This document shows positions 6,353 through 13,594 of a DNA stretch of 16,426 nt, piece after piece. Under the pieces are notes generated by a model. The model was not told the DNA's origin and searched no databases. It saw nothing but the letters and a program-made list of their open reading frames with translations. Source of the DNA: DAOUGC01 sp034429695 (lineage in GTDB: Bacteria > Chloroflexota > Anaerolineae > Anaerolineales > Anaerolineaceae); assembly GCA_034429695.1 (NCBI GenBank), contig DAOUGC010000013.1, positions 1 through 16,426 on the forward strand, read 5' to 3'. The position numbers and the translations under genes were made by a program. The first letter of the stretch is position 1, and every line of letters starts with the position of its first letter.

Positions 6353-8302
6353 ATGCAGAAACACTACTTTAATAGATTGCTCATTGCACTCGCCTGTCTG
6401 GTGATCATGCTGGCTTGCAACCTGCCCGAAAAAGCTCCGGCAGGCGTTCCCTTGGAGAATCAACCCCTGGTGAAACAGGGGCGCTCCCTCCCGCAGCTTA
6501 AACCGCTTTCAACGGTGGAAGAGGGTGACGAGATCCAGCAATTGACCCGCTGGAACCGTGGCGTGGCTTATCAAATGGCGCTTTCACAGGACGAAAAGAC
6601 CCTGCTGGTGGGGGCATCCTCGGGGTTTTCGCTGATTGACTTTGCTGACCGCAAGGAAAAGCTGTACGTGGAAACCGGCGCGTGGGCTGAAGCCATGGCT
6701 ATCTCAGCCGATGGAACCCGCGTGGCAACCAACCTGCCGGATAACGCCGTCGGCATCTTTGATACTGCCAGCGGCGAATTGCTCATCACCCTCAAGGATG
6801 TCGCCTCCGAAGTGCTGGGCAGTACTGTAATTGGCATGTTGTTTTCCCCGGACAGGCACTGGCTGTATACACTCTCCATTCAAAACGGCGTGGGCCGCTG
6901 GGATCTGTCCAGCGGGGAATTAAAATCCTATATCAACCACGGAACGGCCTATCAAATGGCGCTCACCGACGACGGCAGCGTGCTGGCAATGGCGTGCGGA
7001 CCAGAGATCTGGCTGTGGGATGAGGGGGTCAATCAGGTGCAGCGCAAGATTGGGAATGTTCCTTTTGAAACCCACTTCATTGCCATCTCGCCGGACGGCA
7101 GCCGCGTGGCAGCCAGTGACGGAACCGGCATGATCGGCCTGTACGATGCCCGCAGCCTGCAGGAGATCTGGCATAAGAACACCACCAACAGCAGCGTGAT
7201 CCATCTGCGCTTTCAGGCGGATACCGGGCAACTGGTGGTGGTTTACGACAACGGCGCCATCGCGCTGGTGGATGCAACCAGCGGCAAGATCAAACGTGAA
7301 TTTCCCGCTCAATTTGATTGGATATATAACGTGAACACCAACACGGCTGGAAACACCGTGTTATACACCCTGCCGGACGGCGACCTGTGGATGTATTACT
7401 TCAACACCATGGGCTACGTTCCCATCATACTCAGTGGATTTAGCACCGCCCTGACCTCGGTGGCTTATTCACCAGATGGGAACATGTTGATTACCGGCGC
7501 CATGAACGGCAGCGTGGTCATCCAGGACGCAAAAACCGGTGAGATGATCCGAATGATCATGGTAAACCCACCTGTTACTGCCACAGATGTGGCCATCTCG
7601 CCGGATAATGCCGTTTTTGCGGCTGCAATGGGAAACGGCGATATCATCCTCCACCGCATTGAGGATGGCAGGGAAGTGCGCCGGATCGAAACCCGCCAGC
7701 CCGGCGACATACGCATTGCCTTCTCACTGGATAAACGCCTGCTGGCGGGCATGCTGCCAGATAACACCATCCACATCTGGAATCTGGCGGATGGGCGCGA
7801 ATTGCACACCTTCAAGGGCCACAGCATGAGCTTCACCCCGGACAGCACCGGCATGCTGGTGGGAACCACGCACGGCAGCGTTGAGTACTGGACCATTGAA
7901 GATGAGCAAAAGGTTGGCATTGCAGATGAAGGCGGGGAAGGCGAAACGCATGTGGTGATTGCGCCAAACGGACAGACCTTTGCTGCTTACTCAGTTAACA
8001 CCCGCAACGCCGGCGATGTACGCCTGATCCAGGTGAAGGATCTGCGCTTTATCACCGCCCTGTGGAACACCAGTACCACAAATGGCGTGGTGTACTCGTC
8101 GGACTCCAGCATGGTGGCCACCTTCTCCAGTGAAGATATGGCGCTCACCCTGTACTGCGTGGAGGACGGTTACCATCTGGAGCGCCTGACCAACGGGCAC
8201 ACCTGGTCGGTGACGGACGCTGCCTTCAGTCCCGATGGAACCACGATTGCCTCGGCTTCCTACGACGGCACACTGCGCCTGTGGGGTATTCCAGCGGATT
8301 AA
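6353..8302 (+). CDS. Secreted WD40-repeat lipoprotein
   Basis: A lipoprotein of 649 aa. The N-terminus is a short charged stretch, a hydrophobic core (LLIALACLVIML) and a lipobox-like M-L-A-C ending at C22, so the mature protein should be anchored outside the membrane. The rest is a series of WD40/YVTN-like blades recognised by repeated phrases such as ISPDGSRVAASDGTGMIGLYD, YSPDGNMLITGAMNGSVVIQD and the C-terminal FSPDGTTIASASYDGTLRLW. I estimate roughly a dozen or more blades, enough for two propellers. The open frame reaches a TTG at 6332, but the ATG at 6353 is preferred because GGGGGA (6342-6347) is correctly spaced and the signal peptide then begins MQKH. Such propellers are protein-interaction scaffolds; no catalytic domain is seen. 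Confidence 0.9.
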   Translation: MQKHYFNRLLIALACLVIMLACNLPEKAPAGVPLENQPLVKQGRSLPQLKPLSTVEEGDEIQQLTRWNRGVAYQMALSQDEKTLLVGASSGFSLIDFADRKEKLYVETGAWAEAMAISADGTRVATNLPDNAVGIFDTASGELLITLKDVASEVLGSTVIGMLFSPDRHWLYTLSIQNGVGRWDLSSGELKSYINHGTAYQMALTDDGSVLAMACGPEIWLWDEGVNQVQRKIGNVPFETHFIAISPDGSRVAASDGTGMIGLYDARSLQEIWHKNTTNSSVIHLRFQADTGQLVVVYDNGAIALVDATSGKIKREFPAQFDWIYNVNTNTAGNTVLYTLPDGDLWMYYFNTMGYVPIILSGFSTALTSVAYSPDGNMLITGAMNGSVVIQDAKTGEMIRMIMVNPPVTATDVAISPDNAVFAAAMGNGDIILHRIEDGREVRRIETRQPGDIRIAFSLDKRLLAGMLPDNTIHIWNLADGRELHTFKGHSMSFTPDSTGMLVGTTHGSVEYWTIEDEQKVGIADEGGEGETHVVIAPNGQTFAAYSVNTRNAGDVRLIQVKDLRFITALWNTSTTNGVVYSSDSSMVATFSSEDMALTLYCVEDGYHLERLTNGHTWSVTDAAFSPDGTTIASASYDGTLRLWGIPAD

Positions 8303-8313
8303 CCATATCAGCG

Positions 8314-8333
8314 CCTGTATAATCAATTACAGG
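8314..8333. promoter_or_regulatory. TATAAT box inside a 6-8-6 inverted repeat
   Basis: CCTGTA (8314-8319) and TACAGG (8328-8333) form a perfect inverted repeat with an 8-nt spacer. A plus-strand TATAAT (8318-8323) overlaps its left arm, about 40 nt before the ATG at 8364. The arrangement fits an operator over a -10 box, or a small hairpin in readthrough RNA. No U tract follows, so it is not an ordinary terminator. Confidence 0.4.
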
Positions 8334-8363
8334 CAAATCATCCCTGGCTGTCTGGAGCTAAAA

Positions 8364-8864
8364 ATGAGCAAAAGAAAAGTGCGCAACCCGGCCGTCAAGC
8401 GGCCCATCACTGCTTGGGTGCTAATTGTTCTTCATATACTGCTCGGCATTGGCGCGGTGATTGGCGGTGGCATGTTGATGTTTGCCCCCGACGGCTCTTT
8501 ACTGGGCTTGCCGGTGAACATGCTGGAAGGCACGCCCTTTCGCAGTTATTTGATCCCCGGGTTCATCCTGCTGACCATTCTGGGCATCTTCCCCCTGCTG
8601 GTGGCTTACAGCCTGATCACCACTCCCAAATGGCGCTGGCCCAATGCAATCAACCCGTTCAAGCGCATTCACTGGGCATGGTCAGGTTCACTGGCGGTGG
8701 GCGTGGCGCTGCTGGTATGGATCATCACACAAATGACCATGCTGGGTGCACTGGCTGCCATTCAATGGATTTATCTGACCTGGGGTATCGTGACGCTGGC
8801 GCTCACCCTGTTGCCCGCCGTCACCCGTTACTATAACCGGTTCGCAGTAAAGGGAACAGCTTAA
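8364..8864 (+). CDS. Small four-helix membrane protein
   Basis: An uncharacterised membrane protein of 166 aa. A basic N-terminus (MSKRKVRNPAVKR) is followed by hydrophobic segments at about 17-40, 61-85, 105-124 and 131-154. Conserved-looking Trp/Pro motifs (TTPKWRWPNAINPF) occupy the central cytoplasmic or external loop. The start is ATG 8364 with GGAG (8354-8357) 6 nt upstream; the longer open frame would overlap the WD40 gene and gives an unlikely N-terminus. It follows the WD40 lipoprotein by 61 nt, which contain a possible promoter of its own. I do not recognise the family and assign no function. Confidence 0.75.
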   Translation: MSKRKVRNPAVKRPITAWVLIVLHILLGIGAVIGGGMLMFAPDGSLLGLPVNMLEGTPFRSYLIPGFILLTILGIFPLLVAYSLITTPKWRWPNAINPFKRIHWAWSGSLAVGVALLVWIITQMTMLGALAAIQWIYLTWGIVTLALTLLPAVTRYYNRFAVKGTA

Positions 8865-8903
8865 CCCTCCGAATGTCACAAAAAGCAGGTCGAAATCGGC
8901 TGT

Positions 8904-8928
8904 AAAAAAAGCGGGGGCTATTCCCTGC
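8904..8928 (-). terminator. Intrinsic terminator straddling the stop codon of the small membrane protein gene
   Basis: On the minus strand GC-A-GGG (8928-8923) pairs with CCC-C-GC (8916-8911), with one A.C mismatch and a 6-nt loop. A run of seven T (8910-8904) follows. The TAG stop of the 8918-9253 gene lies in the loop region. It is oriented to end the whole minus-strand cluster. Confidence 0.7.
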
Positions 8929-9253
8929 GCCACACGGTGAAGAAGTTTTTTATGGCCCCCTTGCCTTCCATCAGGCGAATCCAGCCCAGGCACAGGCTGA
9001 TCACCATGCCCAAAAACAGCATCAGCGCACCCGCGCTGCGTAGCGTCTCGCGCAGGTTGTGCTGTTCCATCTGCAGCGTCACGCAATAAGCCACGCTGGC
9101 AAAGAAGAAAGCCACCAGCCGCGTCTTCATCTCAATGTGCGGGAAAGCTTTGCGCACCCAGCCCGGAATAAAAATACCGCCAATAAAAGCATACAGGGCG
9201 GTCACCATACATAAGATCTGCCAGAGTAACAACCCGATTCCGATCCAGTCCAT
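8918..9253 (-). CDS. Small membrane protein
   Basis: A protein of 111 aa with three likely helices at about 7-30, 45-62 and 72-93 and a basic tail (KNFFTVWRRE). I start at ATG 9253 (MDWIGIG) rather than the TTG two codons earlier. No Shine-Dalgarno sequence precedes it. Instead a TATGAT box (9260-9265) ends 6 nt before the ATG, which suggests a leaderless message. It is the last gene of the minus-strand run and is followed by its own terminator. The family is not recognised; the hydrophobic pattern resembles many small uncharacterised membrane proteins. Confidence 0.65.
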   Translation of the reverse strand: MDWIGIGLLLWQILCMVTALYAFIGGIFIPGWVRKAFPHIEMKTRLVAFFFASVAYCVTLQMEQHNLRETLRSAGALMLFLGMVISLCLGWIRLMEGKGAIKNFFTVWRRE

Positions 9254-9259
9254 GAACAA

Positions 9260-9265
9260 ATCATA
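9260..9265 (-). promoter_or_regulatory. Candidate -10 box giving a leaderless transcript
   Basis: Minus-strand TATGAT ends 6 nt before the ATG at 9253, so a normally spaced start would fall on the A of the ATG. The -35 region is poor. The lack of a ribosome site at this gene is consistent with the reading. Confidence 0.35.
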
Positions 9266-9352
9266 TCATGACATGGTGACATACCTCACTGCCTGCCGCG
9301 GCAATAAATCCTTTCAAGCGGGGCTGTCGCACAACAGGGGGGCGAAATGTGA

Positions 9353-9880
9353 TTACTTTGAAGCCTGCCAGTTCTGAATAAACTCCACCTGCTCAGGCGT
9401 CTCAGGAGATGGGTACATGCCCGACGGCAACCCCTGGCGCAATTCAGCAATGCGCGCCAGCGCCTGACGCGGGGTGAACCCATGCCGCACCAGGTAGCAG
9501 CCCACCACTGTGCCGGTACGGCCAATGCCGCCCCAGCAATGCAGGTACACCGGCTTGCCTTCAGCCAGGCGCGCGTCAATGTAATCCAGAATGGCGGTCA
9601 TGGTTTCAGGGCGCGGCACATCCCGGTCGCGGATCGGAAAGCGTTGATAATCGGCGCTGTCATCCTCCTGCAACAATTTCTTTACCTGCCCCATGTAAGC
9701 GTCGCGCTCACCCTGCTCGGTGAGGTCCACAAACGCGCGCACGCCCAGACCAAGCAGGTTGGTCAACCGCAGGTGGGTAAAAGCAGGAACCATGGCGTCA
9801 GGGTACTGTCCGGCCAGCAACTGGCCCGGTATCACCCAGTAGCTTTCATCAAATGGTTTTGGGGGTGGAACGTTGGTCAT
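9353..9880 (-). CDS. Tyrosine/dual-specificity protein phosphatase-like enzyme
   Basis: A cytoplasmic cysteine phosphatase of 175 aa. The P-loop HCWGGIGRTG (114-123) fits HCx5R(T/S), with C115 as nucleophile and R121 binding phosphate. A general-acid Asp is expected in FPIRDRDVPRP (D85 or D87). The phrase VYLHCWGGIGRTGTVVGCYL is typical of PTP/DSP-like proteins of bacteria, archaea and phage, where substrates may be phosphoproteins or small phosphorylated molecules. The N-terminus SYWVIPGQLLAGQYP matches the usual opening of the family. AAGGG (9889-9893) lies 8 nt before ATG 9880. The gene sits 24 nt downstream of the AIR-synthase-like gene, so they are probably cotranscribed. Confidence 0.9.
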   Translation of the reverse strand: MTNVPPPKPFDESYWVIPGQLLAGQYPDAMVPAFTHLRLTNLLGLGVRAFVDLTEQGERDAYMGQVKKLLQEDDSADYQRFPIRDRDVPRPETMTAILDYIDARLAEGKPVYLHCWGGIGRTGTVVGCYLVRHGFTPRQALARIAELRQGLPSGMYPSPETPEQVEFIQNWQASK

Positions 9881-9904
9881 GATGGTTACCCTTGGGAGAT
9901 ACGG

Positions 9905-10912
9905 CTAAAAAACCTTGGTAATGTCGTCCCGCATGGGGCGATGCAACGCAATTCCTTTGTTCCAAACACGGCCCGTGCCGCTTTCCACTGTACCAATCGC
10001 AGCACATTCAATACCGGCGGCGTGCAGGCTCGCCATGATGGCGCCTTCATCTGCAGGGTCAACCGTCATCAACAATGCGCCCGAGGCAATCGTGGCAAAC
10101 GGGTCCAGCCCGAAGAGGTTGCACACCCGTTTCGCCAGGTCGGAGACCGGAACAAGCGAAAGGTCAACGCGCAGGTCCGTCTGACTGGCTTCAGCCAGTT
10201 CCCACAACGCCGCCGCCAGGCCGCCCTCAGTGGGGTCGTGCATGGCGGTCACCCGCCCGCAGGCAGTGGCAATGCGCGCATCAGACAGCACGCTGATTCC
10301 TGGCCGGTACAGATATTCAGCAGCGGTGCGCTGGGCTTCGTCTCCCAGTTCGGCGATCACTTTTTCCGGAAACTCGCGTGCCAGAATGGCAACCCCCTCA
10401 ACCGGCACACCCTTGGTCAGCAGCACCCGGTCGCCCGGACGTGCCCCGCGCGGGGTCACCAGCTTTTCGCGATCCACCTCGCCCACCAGCATGGACACCA
10501 GAATCGGCCGATCCAGCCCGTGGGTGACTTCGGTATGTCCGCCGATCACCGAAATGCCGTACTCCTGGCAGGCGCTGAACACCTGTTGCGCGATCTCCTC
10601 CACCAACGCCGGGGTGGTGGCATCCTCAGGCAGCATCAAACTGGTCAGCAGCCAGCGTGGGTCAGCGCCGGTGGTGGCAATATCGTTGCAGCTCACCTGC
10701 ACAGCATACCAGCCGATCTCGGCGGTGACAAAGGTGATTGGCTCGCTCTTGAGCACCAGCAATTTGTCACCGGCATCCACCACGGCGCAATCCAGACCAA
10801 TGCCACCTGCCAGCAACACACGCTGATCACTGACCGGTGCGGCGTTTAATATCCGCACCAGCAGGTCGGGGGGCAGTTTGCCAAGCGGCAGAATGGGGTT
10901 ATTCATCATCAT
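9905..10912 (-). CDS. AIR synthase-related / HypE-like ATP-binding protein
   Basis: A protein of 335 aa from the PurM/HypE/ThiL/SelD superfamily, which use ATP to activate an oxygen or phosphate for transfer. Visible landmarks are the Gly-Asp nucleotide segment GGIGLDCAVVD (36-46), SCNDIATTGADP (74-85), GGHTEVT (124-130) and the C-domain DPTEGGLAAALWE (226-238), followed by ASGALLMTV. The usual GxGDD is altered to GIGLD. HypE ends in a conserved Cys that receives the carbamoyl group; this protein ends DDITKVF and has no such Cys, so it is unlikely to be a true HypE. There are no hydrogenase genes nearby. Three in-frame ATGs (10912, 10909, 10906) open the gene without a clear ribosome site; I give the first. 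The exact reaction is unknown. Confidence 0.85.
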   Translation of the reverse strand: MMMNNPILPLGKLPPDLLVRILNAAPVSDQRVLLAGGIGLDCAVVDAGDKLLVLKSEPITFVTAEIGWYAVQVSCNDIATTGADPRWLLTSLMLPEDATTPALVEEIAQQVFSACQEYGISVIGGHTEVTHGLDRPILVSMLVGEVDREKLVTPRGARPGDRVLLTKGVPVEGVAILAREFPEKVIAELGDEAQRTAAEYLYRPGISVLSDARIATACGRVTAMHDPTEGGLAAALWELAEASQTDLRVDLSLVPVSDLAKRVCNLFGLDPFATIASGALLMTVDPADEGAIMASLHAAGIECAAIGTVESGTGRVWNKGIALHRPMRDDITKVF

Positions 10913-10933
10913 GTATTTTAACCCAGGTTGTTC

Positions 10934-11626
10934 TTACCCGCTTTCATCGGGTATCGAGTCATCAATCACCGGCATATCCGGCAGATTCCACGGGTCAATG
11001 AGCGGCTTGCTCCAGTCCACATTGCCGGTATGCAGTTTTTCCAGTTCAGCCCGCATGGCTTCCAACCTGGCATGACCCGTTGCAAAGCCGCCAAAAGCCA
11101 GGTCCAGGTCTTCAAAGCTCTCGTTCTCCAGCCAACTGGTGTAATCCGCATAAGCATCCTGCAGGTAGGTCACGGCTGTCAGCAGGTGATGGTCGGCCGC
11201 CGACACCTCAGGCGGGTGCGGGGGCAGGTTGACCAGGTCTTCCAGGGTCACGTCAATCCTGTTGAGCGCGTTCTCGTTCTCAGAACGCCACACCGTGTCG
11301 TAAAAATACTGCCAGTTGAGTTCGTAGTACAGATAATTTTTCGACAGGTCACCGGCATAACGGATGTAGTTGTCAATGCGGGTGCGCACCGCCTGTTCAT
11401 AATCCCCCACCGAACTGTGTTCGCCGGGTAATAGTTGCGGCGTGGGCGGCAGGGTGGGCTCCACAGTCAAGGTGGCAAGCGCGCCGTCAGGGTTGGTGGA
11501 ATCGAAGCTCCAGTTTTTGTGCTCATCGGGCGTGTCGTAATTAAAGGAACCGTTGAACGTCAGGCAGCAGCCCATGATGACCAGCACAGCCAGGGCGGCC
11601 AGTAACGGCGGCAGGTGAAGTTTCAT
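10934..11626 (-). CDS. Hypothetical lipoprotein
   Basis: A predicted lipoprotein of 230 aa. A signal sequence MKLHLPPLLAALAVLVIMGC ends in a lipobox-like I-M-G-C at C20, followed by a second Cys. A Thr/Pro-rich spacer (about 52-66) leads to a mostly helical, acidic domain rich in Tyr and Trp (YIRYAGDLSKNYLYYELNW). I start at ATG 11626 because AGGAGGGGG lies just upstream (11631-11638) and because the longer frame would put a Cys- and Gly-rich extension before the signal peptide. The ATG overlaps the stop of the upstream GNAT gene by four bases (ATGA). No family recognised; the mature part should lie on the outer face of the membrane. Confidence 0.8.
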   Translation of the reverse strand: MKLHLPPLLAALAVLVIMGCCLTFNGSFNYDTPDEHKNWSFDSTNPDGALATLTVEPTLPPTPQLLPGEHSSVGDYEQAVRTRIDNYIRYAGDLSKNYLYYELNWQYFYDTVWRSENENALNRIDVTLEDLVNLPPHPPEVSAADHHLLTAVTYLQDAYADYTSWLENESFEDLDLAFGGFATGHARLEAMRAELEKLHTGNVDWSKPLIDPWNLPDMPVIDDSIPDESG

Positions 11627-12099
11627 CTTTCCCCCTCCTGAAATACAAACACAGCCGCATCCTCCCATTCGACCCAGCCGTGTTTGCGATAGAAACTGCG
11701 TTGATAGGATTCGCGCGTGCGAATGTTGAGCAGCAGCAGGCGGTGGCAGCCGCGCTGGCGTCCCAACTCCCCGGCTTTTGCCAGCAGCGCCCCGCCCACG
11801 CCGTGCCCGCGCATGTCTTCACGGATGAAAAGCTCAGACACGTAGCCTTCCGGCGCCGGCTGGATCAGATAAACATTCCAGTGCATCCCCAGATACCCGA
11901 CGATTTCCCCCGCGGTGTTTTCAGCCACCATCAGGGTGTGGCTGTCATCGGCAAAGATCAGGCGCAGGTGCGCCTGCACGCGCTCAAGGGTGCGCTCAGG
12001 GGTCTCGGCGTTGATGCGCTGAAACATGTTCAGATCACGGGTGAACTGCGCCAGTGCGGGGGCATCTTCAAGCGTGGCAGGCCGGATGATGAATTCCAT
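11623..12099 (-). CDS. GNAT family N-acetyltransferase
   Basis: A single-domain acetyltransferase of 158 aa. It opens with the family's FIIRPATLEDAPALAQF. The central strand carries GEIVGYLGMHW (64-74), and acetyl-CoA motif A is ELFIREDMRGHGVGGALL (89-106), where R97-G-H-G-V-G holds the pyrophosphate. NIRTRESYQRSFYRKHGW (125-142) is the usual motif B ending. The substrate is unknown; such proteins acetylate small amines, antibiotics or protein N-termini. It starts 3 nt after the nitroreductase stop and ends overlapping the lipoprotein start, so it sits in the middle of a translationally coupled operon. Confidence 0.93.
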   Translation of the reverse strand: MEFIIRPATLEDAPALAQFTRDLNMFQRINAETPERTLERVQAHLRLIFADDSHTLMVAENTAGEIVGYLGMHWNVYLIQPAPEGYVSELFIREDMRGHGVGGALLAKAGELGRQRGCHRLLLLNIRTRESYQRSFYRKHGWVEWEDAAVFVFQEGER

Positions 12100-12102
12100 G
12101 GG

Positions 12103-12588
12103 TTAAAACCGCTCCCAGTGCAACACCTCTTCCAGCGATTTCTTTTCTTTTTCCGGCGACTCGGCGGGCACACCCACCGGCAGCAGCGTGAACAGGCGCA
12201 TGTCCTCCGGCACGGAGAGCAGCTCCTTGAAAGCCGCCTCGTTGCGTTTGGTAAAACCTTCCATCCAGCAACTGCCCAGGCCAAGGTCTGCCACCGCCAG
12301 CAGCATGTTTTGCACCGCCGCGGAGCAATCCTCCAGCCACCATTGCGATGATGGGTCGCCCACCACGGCAATGATCGCCCCGGAAGCCCCGATCCACTCG
12401 TGATGCCCCTTGAGCTGCTGGATCACGTCCTTGTCCCGCACCACAATAAAATGCCAGGGCTGTTTGTTGTTACCGGAGGCTGCCATGCGTCCGGCGTTCA
12501 CAATCTCCTTCAACATATCATCAGAAACCGCTTCACCGGTGAAACGGCGCACACTGCGCCTTGTGGCGATGGCCTCGAAAGTTTCCAT
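12103..12588 (-). CDS. Nitroreductase-family flavoprotein
   Basis: An FMN-dependent NAD(P)H oxidoreductase of 161 aa, at the small end of the family. FMN-binding hallmarks are RRSVRRF (10-16) near the N-terminus, SGNNKQPWHFIVVRD (38-52), EDCSAAVQNMLLA (86-98) and GLGSCWMEGF (103-112). The protein normally works as a dimer with the flavin at the interface. Members reduce nitroaromatics, quinones or flavins, and the true substrate cannot be read here. GGAG lies 8 nt before ATG 12588, and the previous gene stops 2 nt before that ATG. The frame ends at the GNAT gene with a 3-nt gap. Confidence 0.92.
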   Translation of the reverse strand: METFEAIATRRSVRRFTGEAVSDDMLKEIVNAGRMAASGNNKQPWHFIVVRDKDVIQQLKGHHEWIGASGAIIAVVGDPSSQWWLEDCSAAVQNMLLAVADLGLGSCWMEGFTKRNEAAFKELLSVPEDMRLFTLLPVGVPAESPEKEKKSLEEVLHWERF

Positions 12589-12590
12589 GA

Positions 12591-13181
12591 TTAATGCTCC
12601 AGTCCCAGGTCAGCGGCGTGCTCCACCACAGCATGTTCAATGGTGATATGCCACAACAGCCAGCCGGATTTCACCGGAACCACCACCCCGTCCGGCCCGC
12701 GCATTTCATCGGGAGCAGTCGCTTCCAGCAGTTCAGGTGTGATCAGGTCAGGGTGGGTGAACACCGCCAGCAGCGCAGACGATGTTTGCAGCGCCTGGGC
12801 TTGAATTTGCTCCCACGGGGTTGCCGTGTGACGTTCCACCTGGCGGGCATTGAAATGATCAATGCTGGCAAAGGTATGCACACTGCCATCGGGTTCCACC
12901 CAACCTTTGAGCGCCATCATTTGCAGGTTTTTCACCCCGGCCAGCAGTTCACCCGCCGCCAGCAGCATGTAGCGTTCCCATTCAGTGATGTGCGCCACCA
13001 CCTGCAGCAGGCTGCGCCCGTCTGTCGAAGTCTGCGCTGCGCGCTGCGCATCCATGCTGCTGATCGCCGCCTGGTATGCCAGAAGCGCCTGCCCGTGCAG
13101 CTCAGCCATGGCTGCGTGCCGTTCAACGGGCGGCATGGTCAAAATCTGCATGATCCTGCCGGTATACTCGCTTGATTTCAT
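12591..13181 (-). CDS. DinB/maleylpyruvate-isomerase-like four-helix protein
   Basis: A soluble protein of 196 aa with the DinB-like pattern. SLLQVVAHITEWERYML (58-73) places a His at residue 64 in the first metal-binding helix; WHITIEHAVVEHAADL (177-192) supplies H178, H183 and H188 in the last. Three of these would bind the metal. It resembles DinB and ClbS-type proteins, which include thiol transferases and toxin-resistance hydrolases, but no specific reaction can be claimed. I start at ATG 13181 with GGGAGGGG just upstream; the longer frame adds a low-complexity Arg/Gly extension. The start overlaps the stop of the membrane-protein gene (ATGA) and the gene ends 2 nt before the nitroreductase. 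Confidence 0.78.
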   Translation of the reverse strand: MKSSEYTGRIMQILTMPPVERHAAMAELHGQALLAYQAAISSMDAQRAAQTSTDGRSLLQVVAHITEWERYMLLAAGELLAGVKNLQMMALKGWVEPDGSVHTFASIDHFNARQVERHTATPWEQIQAQALQTSSALLAVFTHPDLITPELLEATAPDEMRGPDGVVVPVKSGWLLWHITIEHAVVEHAADLGLEH

Positions 13182-13594
13182 TTCGCCCCTCCCTGCCGGT
13201 CTTTTTCCATTCGATTCATGCGCACCCTGGCCATCACTGCCGCCAGCGCGGCGCACCCCAGTACACCCGCCACCCCCACCACACCACTGATGAGAATGGC
13301 GCGGGTGGTTTCTTCCGCCTCAACCGGTATGGCGATCCGGTTGACCGCGAAGAACAATATGCCCATCCACAAACCCAGTACTGCACCCGCCAGGGCGGCT
13401 TCCAGCGTGCGGCGCATGGGGTCCTGTGTGTGTGAACGGGCAACCGTCTGGCTGCCCACATCCAGCGCCATAAACCATGCCACCGGCGTAACGCACACAA
13501 CCCCAGGGATGCCCCCCAGGCTGAGCAGGATCACCGCCGCAGTCCAAAACAGGAACGGGCGCAGTAGTCCGGCGCCCATTGCACGCCAGTCCAT
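13178..13594 (-). CDS. Small membrane protein
   Basis: A protein of 138 aa with hydrophobic segments at about 13-43 (long enough for two short helices or a re-entrant pair), 65-90 and 99-122, and a charged C-terminal tail (MARVRMNRMEKDRQGG). The ATG at 13594 abuts the TAA of the YbaK-type gene, and the upstream AGGAG lies inside that gene, so translation is coupled. No family recognised; its conserved position suggests a role tied to the operon rather than a stand-alone transporter. Confidence 0.75.
   Translation of the reverse strand: MDWRAMGAGLLRPFLFWTAAVILLSLGGIPGVVCVTPVAWFMALDVGSQTVARSHTQDPMRRTLEAALAGAVLGLWMGILFFAVNRIAIPVEAEETTRAILISGVVGVAGVLGCAALAAVMARVRMNRMEKDRQGGAK

Noticed and set aside
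9295..9302. GCCGCGGC palindrome between the phosphatase and small membrane genes
   Set aside because: Eight-base GC palindromes are expected by chance in this composition and no other signal supports it.
9482..10849. 455-residue plus-strand frame opposite the phosphatase and HypE-like genes
   Set aside because: The minus-strand genes contain clear catalytic motifs; the antisense frame is rich in His, Gln and Arg with no domain, and spans a gene boundary.
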